This document shows, in pieces, positions 22,046 through 32,367 of a DNA stretch of 64,000 nucleotides (the first letter of the stretch is position 1; the number at the start of each line of letters is the position of its first letter). Source of the stretch: Muscardinus avellanarius (taxonomy: Eukaryota > Chordata > Mammalia > Rodentia > Gliridae); NCBI GenBank assembly GCA_963383645.1, contig OY726561.1, forward strand, positions 135,833,404 through 135,897,403, given 5' to 3'. The position numbers were made by a program, and so were the translations under genes. The notes under the pieces are model-generated. The model ran no database searches, was not told where the DNA came from, and saw only the letters and a list, made by a program, of their open reading frames with translations.

Positions 22046-22532
22046 TGTAGTGATTGAATCTTGTCCCCAAAAAAGATATGTCTTAAGTCTTCATCCCCAG
22101 TACCTGCGAATGTAACCTCATTTGGAAATAAGATCTTTGCAGATGGACTAAAGATTTCAGGATGAGATCATCCTAGATATTGGGTGCATTCTAAATCCAA
22201 TGACTGGTATCTTTGTAAGATAAAAGTGAGAGAGATTTGAGACACACAGATACGCAGAGGGGAACACCAAGTGAAGAGAGAAATCCAGGTAAGGGGGATG
22301 TGTCTACAAGCCAAAGAACATCAAGGTTTTCTAGAGCCACCAAAACCTAGGGGAGAAGCATCCGATTCTCTGAAGGAGAGAGATAAGTTCCCTTCAGAGC
22401 TCCTAGAGAACCAACCCCACCAGTCTGATTTTAGACTTCTAGCCTTCCAAAGTGTGAGAAGATAAATTTTGCTGTTTTAAGCCACCAAGTTGGTGAGACT
22501 TTATTATGGCATCCCTAGGAAACCAATACACA
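22046..22532 (+). repeat. MLT1-type MaLR solo LTR
   Basis: Contains, in order, TTGAATCTTGTCCCC, CCTCATTTGGAAATAAGATC, TTTGCAGATGGACTAAAGAT, ATTTTAGACTTCTAGCCTTC, GCTGTTTTAAGCCACCAAG and TTATTATGGCATCCCTAGGA. This is the collinear structure of an MLT1 LTR. No internal region is seen. Confidence 0.88.
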
Positions 22533-22640
22533 GACTTAGAAGTTAATTTTCATACTGTCAAACACCAAGGGGAGGCTTAAACAGGCTATGACTAAGGTCA
22601 GATATAAAAAGAGCCCAGGACTGATGTTAAAAGACACCCA

Positions 22641-22831
22641 GCCAGGCATAATGGCGCACGCTTGTAATCCCAGCATTTGGGAGGCTGAGACAGGAGGATG
22701 CAGGTTCGCAGTCAGCCTCAACTATTTAGTGAAGCCCTCTGCAACTTAGTGAGACCGTGTTTCGAAATAAAGAATAAAAAGTAGAGCTGGGAATACAGCT
22801 CAGAGATTGAACGCATCTGGGTTCCAGCCCC

Positions 22832-22880
<49 letters not shown>
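22641..22880 (+). repeat. B1-dID SINE with (AC)n tail
   Basis: Full-length SINE. The tail after CCCCAGT is (AC)n at 22834-22880. AAAAGACACCCA upstream and AAGAAGACACACA downstream may be the target duplication. Confidence 0.88.
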
Positions 22881-22882
<2 letters not shown>

Positions 22883-23948
22883 GAAGACACACATTCTCAG
22901 GGTCCCACAGATACTGCCTCTGTACACTGTCCCAGCCCTAGAGCTTACAGTCCCCTGCAGAGACATTTTTCCTCCTCTTAGAATCTCACAGTGGGAAGGC
23001 CTCCAAGTAGGAACTCCTCCATTATGTAGGAGGAGAAACTGAGACCTTTATAGGTAAAATAATTTGCCCTAATTAATGAAGATCTGAGGCTACAGTCTGG
23101 TCTTAGGCCCATAGATTAGAAAGGGACTTAGCACCCAGCCACTCCCCTCAGCGGCTCACAGAGCCTAAGGCTCCCACTACCAGACCAAGATTTTCATAAT
23201 AAAAAGATGGGCTAGAAACACTGGGAAACTTCTAATCACAGTGCTAAAGTGTCTACCATTCAGTTCTATCCTCTCTCCTCCAACCCCTACCTCCCTTCAC
23301 CCTATGACCCCAAGTTAGTGCCCTCACACCCCCAAACCCCTCTGAGTTTCCTTTTTTGACACAGAGGGTTACTCCTGGAGGCCTCTGGGGTTTCCAGTTT
23401 AAATATTCTTTGGTTTGTCACCAACACTTTGGATTCTTTGCTGAAGTTACTTAATGCACAGGAGGTTATGGCAGTCAGAACTATAATCAAAGAAAAGAGA
23501 AATTCATGCCTTTTCTCACTTGAATTCTGAGCCTATCCCCACCCATACCCTCCAAGGGCAAGTGACAGCCACCTGAGTGTGGCTAGTGTGAGGGGCCCGC
23601 TGCGCTCAGGGGTACAAGTGAGACCTACCAACTGCTCTGGCCTCCTCGGATAAGGGTTGAAGTCTGTCGACTACTCACAAAGTGAAGAGTAAACAAGATC
23701 ATAAACACTGAACATAAACCCTGGCTATAGTGTTGAGGCCTGTGTATTTAGATCTCAGTGTATCCAAAAGGGTTGGAGGAAGCCCAGCCTCCTGCAGGTT
23801 GTTTTTATTTGACTTTGGTTACTCTTGCTGGGCTGCATGTGTGTGTCCCAAAGCTCCACATAAAGGCTCTGAAAAGAAAAGTAGACCCGAGGGATGATGG
23901 ATGTTACCCATGATTTGCGGAACCTGGGCATAAGATCTAGTATGTTAA
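22881..23948. other. Mostly unique sequence with a probable MIR remnant
   Basis: Around 22985-23105 the words GGAGAAACTGAGACC and AATAATTTGCCCTAATTAATG suggest a diverged minus-strand MIR. The rest is unique and no exon is recognised. Confidence 0.4.
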
Positions 23949-24367
23949 GCTGGGCATGGTGACACAGGCCTGTAATCTCAGGACTTGGGAAATGGAGATA
24001 GGAGGATTGCAGATTTGAAACCAGCCCTGCGCAACTTAGCGAGGCTCTTAGAAATTTAGCCCTGTGTCTGACTAAAAAGCAATAAAATAATAATAAGCCA
24101 GGCGTGGTGGCACATGCTTATAAACCCAGTACTTGGGAGGCTGAAACAGGAGTATCCAGGTTCACAACCAGCCTAAGCTACTTAGTGAGGCTCTCTACAA
24201 CTTAGGGAGACCCTGTTTCAAAATAAAGAATAAAAAATCAGGATGGGGGTATAGATCAGGAGTAGAATGACCCTGGGTTCAACCCCTAGTGCCACAAAAA
24301 ATAATAATAAAATAAAGTAGGGCTGTGGGTATAGATCAGATGTAGAATACCCTGAGTTCAATCCCTT

Positions 24368-24372
<5 letters not shown>
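23949..24372 (+). repeat. B1-dID SINE, outer copy of a nested pair
   Basis: The left half and linker are at 23949-24096 and the ID half at 24311-24372. It was split in its A-rich linker by the copy at 24097. Confidence 0.85.
24097..24297 (+). repeat. B1-dID SINE nested in another SINE
   Basis: Inserted at an AATAATAATAA target that is repeated on both sides (about 24086-24096 and 24300-24310). Complete left and right halves. Confidence 0.9.

Positions 24373-24417
<45 letters not shown>
24373..24417 (+). repeat. (AC)n microsatellite at a SINE tail
   Basis: About 22 AC units directly follow the ID half of the outer SINE, replacing its A tail. Confidence 0.95.
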
Positions 24418-24418
<1 letters not shown>

Positions 24419-25074
24419 CCTAATATGATATAAGAGGAAAATCCAGCTGGTTCTATTCTGCTACTGGAGGTCAGGTGGATACTGATCTGTCTCCTTCCAA
24501 AATGAGCTCAGAACCTCTGTCCTGCCCCACCTTTCTAGCAAGCCATGGTTCTTCCCTTCTGGGATCCACACACTATTTGCAGAAGTTTCCAGCCCATGAA
24601 CAAGCCCCAGCTTGCCCAGCTACTCCAAATAAAACACTGAGAGACCACGAATGCAGGCTGGCTCACAAGATAGGGGGGGTTGCCCAGTGTCTGGGAGCAG
24701 ACTCCCTCTACAAATAGCAGCCGTGACCTAGCCCCGGCCAGGGAAGAGGGAGGCGGCTAGTAACATCTCCCCATGGATAAGGCTGGGGTTGAAAGCATTG
24801 CTAATCTCGATGACCTCTGTGTTGACGTGGCACAAACTTCTAAGATGGGTTTCCAGGATTTTATCTCTGTCTTCCTTTTTTATTTAGTGTCTCTTATCTT
24901 CTTTTCTTCCTTCCCTCTTCCCACTCTCATTCTCTCTCTTTCTACAAGTATAGCCATGTATGGATGTCAGGTGTGGCCCTGGGTGCTGGTGACAAAGGCA
25001 TGAATGCAATTCCTTCTCGGGGAGCTCACCGACTGGAAATAAACATCAGAAATGCGCACAGACAGAAGTACAAG
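24418..25074. other. Unique sequence, L2-like end
   Basis: Mostly unique. CTCGGGGAGCTCACCGACTGG near 25016-25036 resembles an antisense L2/MIR-type ancient repeat that continues after the L1 insertion at about 25335. Confidence 0.4.
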
Positions 25075-25249
25075 ATAGTTCGATCACTAAACCAAACTTG
25101 AGAAGGAGGGATGGGGTGGGAACTGAGTAAGGGCTAATTGGGTGATGTGCGCATGTATGCCTCCACCATCTTGTATTCCATTACAATGTACAACTATAAT
25201 GCCCCAATTTTAAAATATATATATATGTATTATATATATGTTTGTTTGT

Positions 25250-25288
<39 letters not shown>

Positions 25289-25330
25289 TATGTACAAGAG
25301 AGTAGAGACGCTCAGGAGGTGAGGCACCCA
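25075..25330 (+). mobile_element. L1 3' UTR with AT and TTTA repeats
   Basis: GGGATGGGGTGGGAACTG, GGGCTAATTGGGTGATG, GCCTCCACCATCTTGTATTC and TATAATGCCCCAAT form an L1 3' terminus, followed by (TA)n and (TTTA)n to about 25290. Confidence 0.75.
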
Positions 25331-25334
25331 TGAA

Positions 25335-25570
25335 AACTGCAGAGAACCAACCACCTGAGTTGGAATTTGAAGGATGAATAGATGCCCGACAGATGGAAAG
25401 TCAAGGAAAAGCATTTCAGACTAAAATACTCTAACAGGATATACCGTGTTTGGGGAGATGTGGGTAACAAGATATTTCCAGAGCCAGTTGGAGGAAAGGT
25501 GTCAGTGATGACGCTGAACAGGTAGGTAGAAGAGCATAAAGATCCAGGTGTGCAGGGATAGGGAGGATTC
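25335..25570 (-). repeat. L2 remnant (antisense)
   Basis: GAGTTGGAATTTGAAGGATGAATAG and AAAAGCATTTCAGACTAAA match the pattern of antisense L2 3' sequence (GAGCTGAGTCTTGAAGGATGA..GCATTCCAGGC). Old and diverged. Confidence 0.45.
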
Positions 25571-26160
25571 AGAGGCTGGCGAGAAAGGATGCTTGATCAA
25601 ACAGGAAAACCGCCTAACCAGATTGACCTGGGAGAGACCTCTGCATCCAGGTAGAACACAGAAGGCTGTGGTCAGCCAGAGAACCTGCCGCAATAACTGG
25701 AAATAAAAGGATAAACTGGGGGGGATTCGTTCTTTCAAAAAAGATGGAAGAGAACTGTTAAGGCAATGAGGTCTGTGTGAACTAAAATTCCAGAGGAAAG
25801 AGCATTACCTAGGTGAGCTGTTGGGTGTTGGTTTTTGCTCCCTTAGGGGCTCCTGCCAATTCTGGGCACAGGCTAGTGGTCAGGCTTGGCCCAGGCAGAG
25901 AGCACTGAGTGGCAAAGAAAAACCGAGAAAGCTCTTTAAAGTCACATGGTGCTGGATCCATGGATTAGAAACCAAAGCTGGCCCTTTCCTGGGACAGCAC
26001 AGAGGCTGCACATTTAGGCTGAATGAGAAACATCTCTTCCTTCATCAGAGGAAAGGGTTCTATGACAAGCATACACGAGTATCTCTTGGGATATTTGCCA
26101 GATTTTTGGACCATGCACATTGGAAAGATAAAGTTCTAAACTCAAAAAACTGCCAGTGGT
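25571..26160. other. Unique sequence
   Basis: A 113-codon ORF at 25821-26162 has no recognisable domain. No repeat identified. Confidence 0.35.
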
Positions 26161-26164
26161 AAAT

Positions 26165-26619
26165 ACCCAATTATTAGGTGGGCCAATGAATTAAACAGAC
26201 ATTTCTCAGAAGCAGAAAGACAACTGGCCAATAAATATATGGGAAAATGTTCAACATCTTTAGCAATAGGGAAGTTAAAATTCAGACTCTACTGAAACTT
26301 CATCCCAAACCTGTTAGAATGGCAATCGACAGGCACTCAAATAGTACATGCTATAGAGTATATGAGGAGTAAAAGAATATTTGTACACTGTTAATGAGGC
26401 TGCAAATTAGTACAACCGCTATGTAGACCCGTATGAAGATTTCTCAAAAGTCTAAGAATGGAGTCACCATATGAACCAGTTATACTAATCCATTGTTCAA
26501 AAGAACTGAAGTAAAATTACTACCGTGATACGTGCATGCCCATGTTCATAGAAGCACAATTCACAATAGCCATGTTATAGAACCAGCCTAGGTGTCTGTT
26601 CAAAGATGAATGGGTAAAG

Positions 26620-26667
<48 letters not shown>

Positions 26668-26765
26668 GAATTTTACTCAGCCACAAAGAACAAAATTATG
26701 TCATTTGCTGGTGAGTAGATGGAACTGAAGACCATCATGGTGAGTAAAATGAGCAGACTTTAGAA
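26165..26765 (+). mobile_element. L1 ORF2 C-terminal fragment (sense)
   Basis: The nucleotide sequence follows the end of L1 ORF2 (AAACAGACATTTCTCAGAAG, GGAAAATGTTCAACATC, CATTCACAATAGCC-like and GAATTTTACTCAGCCACAAAG). Frameshifts and stops throughout. A (GT)n tract lies inside at 26625-26663. Confidence 0.85.
26625..26663 (+). repeat. (GT)n microsatellite inside L1
   Basis: About 19 GT units, at the place where L1 ORF2 normally has a short TG/TA-rich stretch upstream of GGAATTTTACTCAGCC. Confidence 0.95.
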
Positions 26766-27300
26766 AAGCAAGGGTCCTGCAGAGGAGAGGAGCATTCAGA
26801 GCTGAGGTGACAGAAGGAAACAGGCTCTTAATCAAAACCTCGGGAAGATTTTGTTCAAGGAACAAGCACAAACTGAAGATGGGCTGACTCTTACCAAAAC
26901 TGCAACACAGCTCTAACCCAGATCCATCTCTGGATGGATTGAAATGATGGACTTTCTATCCTATTTACCTAAAATAAAATACTCCCTGAAGCCTCTATAT
27001 TTAATATGCAGAGCCAAGAAATTATAGATTATAATAAAGAGAAAAGCAAATAGTAGATATAAACCAGAAGAATTCAAAATGGCTATCTATAGTCAAGGTG
27101 TTAAAGTAAGCGGGCGCAGCTGAAGAAAAGAATAGTAACCCCAAAGATAAGTCAATAGAAAATACAAAATTAAATAAAACAGAGAGGAATCTGTCTGAAC
27201 AATCACTCAGACAACAGAGTAAAGGCAGAATGCAAGGGACAAAGATTAAAGTCAAAATATTTCAAGAAGATGGGTAGAGATTTGCCTCACTTAAAAACAT
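26766..27300. other. A-rich sequence, possible ancient LINE
   Basis: The sequence has the composition and phrasing of an old LINE coding strand (ATATGCAGAGCCAAGAAATTA, GAATTCAAAATGGCTATC), but I cannot assign a family. Confidence 0.25.
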
Positions 27301-27315
27301 TTAAAAACAGTCACA

Positions 27316-27501
27316 TACTGGGCGTGGTGGCGCACACTTGTAATCCCCGTGCTTGGGAGGCGGAGACAGGAGGATCGTGCTGGTTTGATGCCAGCCTCGC
27401 TGGTTTAAGAGACCCTGTTTCCAAATAAAAAATATAAAATAGGTCTGAGAGTATAGCCCGGAGAAGGGTTTCCAGGAACCCCAGTACCACAAAAAAAAAA
27501 A
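27316..27501 (+). repeat. B1-dID SINE, 'GGTCTG' subfamily
   Basis: Flanked by the perfect 13-bp duplication AAAAACAGTCACA (27303-27315 and 27502-27514). Shares GTTTAAGAGACCCTG, AGGTCTGAGAGTATAG and CCAGGAACCCCAGTACC with the copies at 5310 and 62484. Confidence 0.92.
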
Positions 27502-27514
27502 AAAAACAGTCACA

Positions 27515-28195
27515 GGATGCACAAACAGCACCCGAAGCTTTATTTTCCATCTACAAAAAAAAGAAAAGGCCCTGATTTAAATCTCTCTTCCCATCCATAG
27601 ACTGATTCAGCTGAAAGCAACTTAAGTCAGAGGTATCTGTGAGAACCATCCCTATCTTAGAGTCACACCAGGACTCTTCATTTCTCTCCAATAACAGTAT
27701 TTCTAGATTGGCTGTGATTGGGAGAAAAAAGAAGCAATCTTAAGATTTTATGAACTGGCTCTTCTTTGGGGCAGAGGAGAGACTCCGGGCTCCAACCTAC
27801 CCGTTGAGGGTCTTGTCTACGGCTGGTCCTGGCGTTGGCACCAACAACAGTACTTCTGGGAAACCACAAGTTCCCATCTGATCAGAAGTTATAAAATGTA
27901 GTCAATCTAGGTCTTGGCAGAAAACTAGTTCACATTAAAGCCAAACAGGGAACTGAGGGTAAAGCTAGGCAGGAGAGTTCCATTCAGAGGGAAGACGCCA
28001 TGCGACGCTCATTCATTCAGTCACATGAGACCCGCCATCTGTGGTGGACGCAGACCGCAGCTAACGAGGAAGTGCTCAGAGAGCATATCTCAGGCACTGT
28101 GGGTGGCTCATACAATCAATCAAGCCACACACCAGAAAATGTCCATTTGTAGAAAGTGCTATCCAGACATTAAAATGGGATAATGGCACAGAAGA
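27515..28195. other. Unique sequence
   Basis: Nothing recognised. Confidence 0.35.
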
Positions 28196-28345
28196 TGATC
28201 TGGATGGTTTGAGAAGGCTTCTCTGAGTTGGTGACACTTCAGCTCAGATCTGAGTGATGAGCAGGAGCCAGCCATGTGTAAATCTGGATGGAGAGCACAT
28301 CTGGAACCGCTGAGGCAGGTACCCCAAGGAGCTCAGCAGGAAGGC
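28196..28345 (-). repeat. L2 3' end (antisense)
   Basis: AAGGCTTCTCTGAGTTGGTGACA, TCAGATCTGAGTGATGAGCAGGA and GCCAGCCATGTG match antisense L2 (sense CTCCTCATCACTCAGATCTCAGCTC). Confidence 0.65.
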
Positions 28346-28629
28346 AGGCTGGCTGGGGCAGCTGGGGTGGGAGAGGGACAGACAGCAGGTAGGGACAGTG
28401 GGCAGAAGCTGGATTATGTAAATCCCTTGTTAGGATTTGGAGACTGAATGATTGACTTTGCAATGTAAGTCAGGGAATTAAAACAGAAAGAAGATCCCTC
28501 TGTGTCTTGCAACCCTCCCTTAGTCTTGATTACATGGCTTTGATTTTCTGACTACTCCGGCCCCCCCTCAAAAAACTCCTCCAGCCTTTGCCAAAATACC
28601 AATACTCCCACCCCCAACATTGCCAAAAG
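28346..28629. other. Unique spacer between L2 fragments
   Basis: No recognised element. Confidence 0.35.
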
Positions 28630-29295
28630 GCTCAGGCCAAAAATTCTTGGGGCCACCCTGGACCTTTTTTTACTCTCACACTCTGCTTGACGCCTCCAGG
28701 GAGGGTCTGCCCAGCCTGCCCTTAACAGAAGTCCAGTGTCTGTTCACGTCCCTCAACCTCCTCTGAGCCACTATCATCACACACATGGGTTATGAAAAAC
28801 ATCCCTCTCTCCTCTTGCCACCTGTCACCTCTCCAGCGTTTAAGAGGCTCACTCCACATCGCAGGCTGGACTGCTCACTCCTGTGCTGGGAACCCCGTTG
28901 GCTCCCAGCTCATTCAGGGGAACATCTGCGTTCTTACAGGAGCTCACAAGCCGTCCTGGCACCTGCCCTTCCCTTTTCTTTCCGTTCATCTTCTGCTTCT
29001 CCTCACTGGCTCCATTTCTGGGGCAGTGGCCTCCCTGCCACCAGCATGCTGCTACACCGGGGCGTTTGCACGAGTGGGTCCCTCCTTCTGGAAGGTCCTT
29101 CTACTCCAGAGCTCACAGCTCACTCTGTGTGCTTTAGTAGGTTTTGACTCAAACTCCATTTCCCAGTGAAGCCTCCCCCGTCTGCCCTCTGAGCAATGGG
29201 GACCCAGCCCGGCATGCTGAAGCCTTCTTACCCTGCTTAACTTTGCAGTTTTACCATACATGTCACTACCTCGTAACCTCTTATATTATTTACCA
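28630..29295 (+). repeat. L2 fragment (sense)
   Basis: Long sense L2 3' region: GGCCACCCTGGACCTTTTTT, ACTGCTCACTCCTGTGCTGGG, CCCGTTGGCTCCCAGCTC, CTTCTGGAAGGTCC and TTACCCTGCTTAACTTTGC. ORFs of 84-125 codons here derive from L2 and are not host genes. Confidence 0.7.
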
Positions 29296-29561
29296 CTAAC
29301 ACGGCAGCCACCAGCGCCCGCCGCAATGCCAAGGACACATTCCCACCGGGGTTGGCAGCTCGGTGGCTTTGCCTCCTTTATGCCCAACTCCTAAAGTCAC
29401 GCTCCACGGGTACCTCTGAACAAACACTTTAAGATGTTTGACAATCAAAAAAAAAAAAATTTACGATGCCCTAGAGCAGCACAAATCATGTCAATCTTAA
29501 ATACCATTTAAATACATAGTATTTTACTCAGTCACCCAAGTTGGGGAAAAAAAGGATAGTT
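29296..29561. other. Unique spacer
   Basis: No recognised element. An A tract at 29447-29459 stands before TTTACGATGCC. Confidence 0.35.
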
Positions 29562-29577
29562 TTAAAAGGAAAAGACG

Positions 29578-30372
29578 GAGACTTCCGGGAAGATGGCGAC
29601 CGAGAAAAGCGGGGCTTAAGAGTCCCGCTAACAACCAATCTCCATTACCACAAAAAGAGCGCCTTTCATAGCCAGAAAACACCATCACCAGAAAAACAAA
29701 AAAAACCACCAGGCTCCAGAGAGAAAGCGGACTGAGAACAGAGCTCAGGGCCACAGAGGAGACACACGCGCCCGAGGACGCGGCAGCAGCGCCATACTGC
29801 CGGCGGCAGCGGCGAACTCAACAGACGGCTACAGAAAGCTGAGGTGAGCCGATGCGGAACAGCCAGGCGGGATCTTTCGGCGCAGACAGCATTTAAAGCT
29901 CCCAGTGGCTGAGCTCAGCACACGCTGCAGGGATTCAGAGTGGAAATCAAAACCAGAGAAGAAAAAATATGCCAGCCTCATGGCCGAGGGCGTGGTAGAG
30001 GCGCCATATTGACACCGGCTGCAGCAGCAGCAGTGAATTCACCGAGTCCAGTACAGCTACATCTACGTACTCAAGAACAGTGAGTCAAATTGCGGGCCAC
30101 AGAGGAGAAATCGCAGTATTGTGCCTCCTGGGACTTGACCCAGTGAGGGAGTGGTGGTGGCAGAGATATCACACCATAGGAGAACGTGCAACCTGGCACC
30201 CCCCATAGTTTAAAGCAGCCTCTATCGACTCCCTGGGTCGGAGACTCTGTGATACAACCCAGTAAAGGAGTAGTAGGGTCTGAGATAATACAGACTCGAG
30301 ATCCAGAGCACCTTAAGTGAAGCCATAGTGACCCAAGGGAAGAACCCAGAGAAGGCACAAACCTCCGAAATC
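29578..30372 (+). promoter_or_regulatory. L1 5' UTR / internal promoter
   Basis: Begins GAGACTTCCGGGAAGATGGCG, which combines an ETS-like CTTCCGG with a YY1-like AAGATGGCG, the same kind of YY1 site found at the start of human L1. Internal repetition is visible: GGCCACAGAGGAGA at about 29750 and 30097, GCGCCATA(C/T)TG at about 29790 and 30001, and ACCCAGT(G/A)A(G/A)(G/A)GAGT(G/A)GT near 30138 and 30258. The region is thus built from degenerate monomers. Several upstream ATGs occur before ORF1. Confidence 0.7.
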
Positions 30373-31290
30373 ATGGGAAAGAGGAATAATACTGGAGCAA
30401 TGAATGCTCACAACCCCACAACATCAGAACCCGATAAAACAGAAAATCAGAGATTTCTAGAAGATCAAATCAGGAAAATAACTGTAGAAATAATAGAGGT
30501 GCTTCGAAAAGAACTCAGAGAGAGCCAAAAAGAGATAAAGGATGCAATTAATGAAGTAAAGGCCTCAATTCAAAGCACAAACAACCGATTAGAACACATG
30601 GAGAACAGAATCTCGCTCTTAGAAGATGATCATTCCAAAAATGAACGCATAGTTTCTAATCTAGAAAAAAATATCCAACAGCAGGAATCTGATATTGAAG
30701 AAATATGGGCCCATTTTAAGAGAGCTAACCTAAGAATAATTGGAATAGAGGAGGGAAAAGAAAGTGATACCAAAGGGATCAACAATCTCTTCAAGGAAGT
30801 AATAGCAGAAAATTTTCCAAACATAGAGCAAGAGGTTGATACACAGATCCAGGAAACTTATAGAACTCCCTTTAGACAGGATCCGAGAAGAGGATCCCCA
30901 CGCCATATAATTGTCAAAATGACCAATGTAGAAGCCAAGCAGAGAATCTTAAAGGCAACAAAAACAAAGGGCCAAGTGACATTCAGAAGCAAACCAATTA
31001 GAATCACTCCAGACTTCCCAAACCAAGTCATGAGAGCCAGAAGGGCTTGGAGTAACATATTCCAAACTCTGAAAGAAAACAACTTCCAGCCAAAAATTTC
31101 CTATCCAGCAAAACTTTCTATCAAATTAGATGGAGAAATAAGAAGCTTCCATGACAAACAGAAACTGAAGGAATTTATGTCTTCAAAACCAGCGCTAGAG
31201 AAAATACTCAAAGAGATTAACTACAAAGAAGAAATAGGTAACACTCACCAGAACCAGAGAAACAAGAGTTTCCATCCAACAGACAACTAA
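30373..31290 (+). CDS. L1 ORF1 protein, intact
   Basis: Encodes the L1 ORF1 RNA-binding chaperone, which forms trimers that coat L1 RNA in the cytoplasm. I choose the start at 30373 (305 aa) because MGKRNN aligns with the usual ORF1p N-terminus MGKKQN. An in-frame upstream ATG at 30328 would give 320 aa. Numbering from the upstream Met: coiled coil about residues 45-132 with heptad-like Leu/Ile spacing; RRM about 134-215 with NLRIIGIEE and SPRHIIVKM; C-terminal domain about 216-298 with the basic pair in ARRAW (RNA-binding arginines of the family) and NFQPKISYPAKLS. Length is slightly below the human protein (338 aa). No frameshift or stop. No ORF2 follows in sense orientation. It is a transposon gene, not a host gene. 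Confidence 0.93.
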   Translation: MGKRNNTGAMNAHNPTTSEPDKTENQRFLEDQIRKITVEIIEVLRKELRESQKEIKDAINEVKASIQSTNNRLEHMENRISLLEDDHSKNERIVSNLEKNIQQQESDIEEIWAHFKRANLRIIGIEEGKESDTKGINNLFKEVIAENFPNIEQEVDTQIQETYRTPFRQDPRRGSPRHIIVKMTNVEAKQRILKATKTKGQVTFRSKPIRITPDFPNQVMRARRAWSNIFQTLKENNFQPKISYPAKLSIKLDGEIRSFHDKQKLKEFMSSKPALEKILKEINYKEEIGNTHQNQRNKSFHPTDN

Positions 31291-31529
31291 GATTGGTTAT
31301 CAGTGGAGATTCATTATTTATGTTAGTCTTTTACCTATCTCTAAATTGTATTGTTTGCCTTTATTGTTGTTAATTTTTAGGATTTCTAGTTGGAATATTA
31401 ATATACCTTCAGATATAGCATTTGGAAATATTTTATCCAATTCTATTAGTAACTTTTAACTCTGTTTACATTGTCTTTGGATATACAATATTTTCTTTTA
31501 TTTTTTAGGGAGTTTGTATATTCTTCTGT

Positions 31530-31990
31530 TGCCTGTGCCATTAAAATCATATCCAAGAAATCACTGCCAATTTCAATGTTGTGAGGTTTTATGACCCAGA
31601 TTTTCTCCTAAAAGTTTATAGTCTTAAGATTTATATTTAGGTCTTTTATCTAGTTTGAGTTAATACTTGTATGTGGGATTAGGTAAGGGTCCAATTTTAT
31701 TCTTTTCCATGTAATTATTATTTTTCAACAATATTTAGTTAAAAGATTATTATTTCCACCACCAAATCTTCGTGGAAACCTTGTCAAAAATAACTTGACA
31801 ATATAGGGAAGAAGTTAGCTCTAGGCTTGTATTTAACTCCAATGGTCTATATATCTGCCTTTAGAACAGTACTACACTGTTTCAATTATTGCAGCTTTAT
31901 ATGGTTTGAAATCAGAAAATATACATCTTCTAGCTTTGTTTTTGCTTCGAGATTGTTTTGGGTATCTAGAGTCCATATTCCATATCAGGA
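31530..31990 (-). mobile_element. Antisense L1 ORF2 segment inside the HAL1-like element
   Basis: Reads in the same order as the antisense L1 at 58640-59340: TCATATCCAAGAAATCACTGCC, TTATAGTCTTAAGATTTATA, TCTAGTTTGAGTTAATACTTG, CTTGTCAAAAATAACTTGAC, TGCAGCTTTATATGGTTTGAAATC, TCTAGCTTTGTTTTTGCTTC. It corresponds to the region following the reverse transcriptase. It is decayed and cannot code for ORF2. The flanks 31291-31529 and 31991-32169 are AT-rich and probably part of the same block. Confidence 0.8.
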
Positions 31991-32169
31991 TAGATTTTTT
32001 TCTGAAAAATAAATATATGATAGTTTCACCTAAAAAAAAGAAAAAAATATTCTCTGGTAAGAAAGAAAGCAAAAAGAAATATTGAAATGTTATCTTTAAG
32101 TCATCAAAAGCTTGGTATCAGACAAATGAAACTGTTATGTGAGATTATCATTTTTAATTTTGGATAAAT

Positions 32170-32367
32170 TGCTATAATACTAGATGTCAACCACTAAGCC
32201 AAGCATGGGAGGGAGGGATGGGGAGAGAATGGGGTGGGGATCGGGTGGGGGCTGACTGGGCGATGTGTGCATGTATGTCTACAAAAGTTTGTATCCCACT
32301 ATGATGTATGAATACAGTGCACCAATAAAATAAAATTTAAAAAAAATAAAAAAAAAAATAAAATAAA
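32170..32367 (+). terminator. L1 3' UTR and poly(A) signal of the HAL1-like element
   Basis: CAACCACTAAGCCAAGCATGG, a G-rich run GGGAGGGAGGGATGGGG, GGGCGATGTGTGCATGTATG and CAGTGCACCAATAAAA with AATAAA at 32324-32329, followed by an impure A tail. The same 3' end occurs in other L1 copies of this window. Confidence 0.85.

Larger units (their letters stand above)
29578..32367 (+). mobile_element. HAL1-like chimeric L1: 5' UTR + intact ORF1 + antisense L1 + 3' UTR
   Basis: The element is bounded by a perfect 16-bp duplication TTAAAAGGAAAAGACG (29562-29577 and 32368-32383) at a TT/AAAA site, as cut by L1 endonuclease. It therefore entered as one transcript of about 2.8 kb. Order: L1 5' UTR (29578-30372), intact ORF1 (30373-31290), AT-rich sequence that from about 31530 to 31990 is antisense to L1 ORF2, and from about 32170 an L1 3' UTR with AATAAA and an A-rich tail. 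No sense ORF2 is present, so movement must have used ORF2 protein in trans. The intact ORF1 and perfect duplication suggest a young insertion. Resembles the HAL1 'half-L1' elements known in mammals. Whether it is a replicating family is unknown. Confidence 0.88.

Noticed and set aside
23302..23490. Short ORF in unique sequence
   Set aside because: 62 codons with no motif; expected by chance.
28785..29169. Overlapping 120- and 125-codon ORFs
   Set aside because: They lie in a sense L2 fragment and use several frames of the same bases.
31530..31990. Possible twin-priming inversion within the ORF1-bearing element
   Set aside because: Twin priming inverts the 5' end of an insertion. Here the 5' UTR and ORF1 are in sense and the inverted block is internal, so a pre-existing chimeric template fits better.
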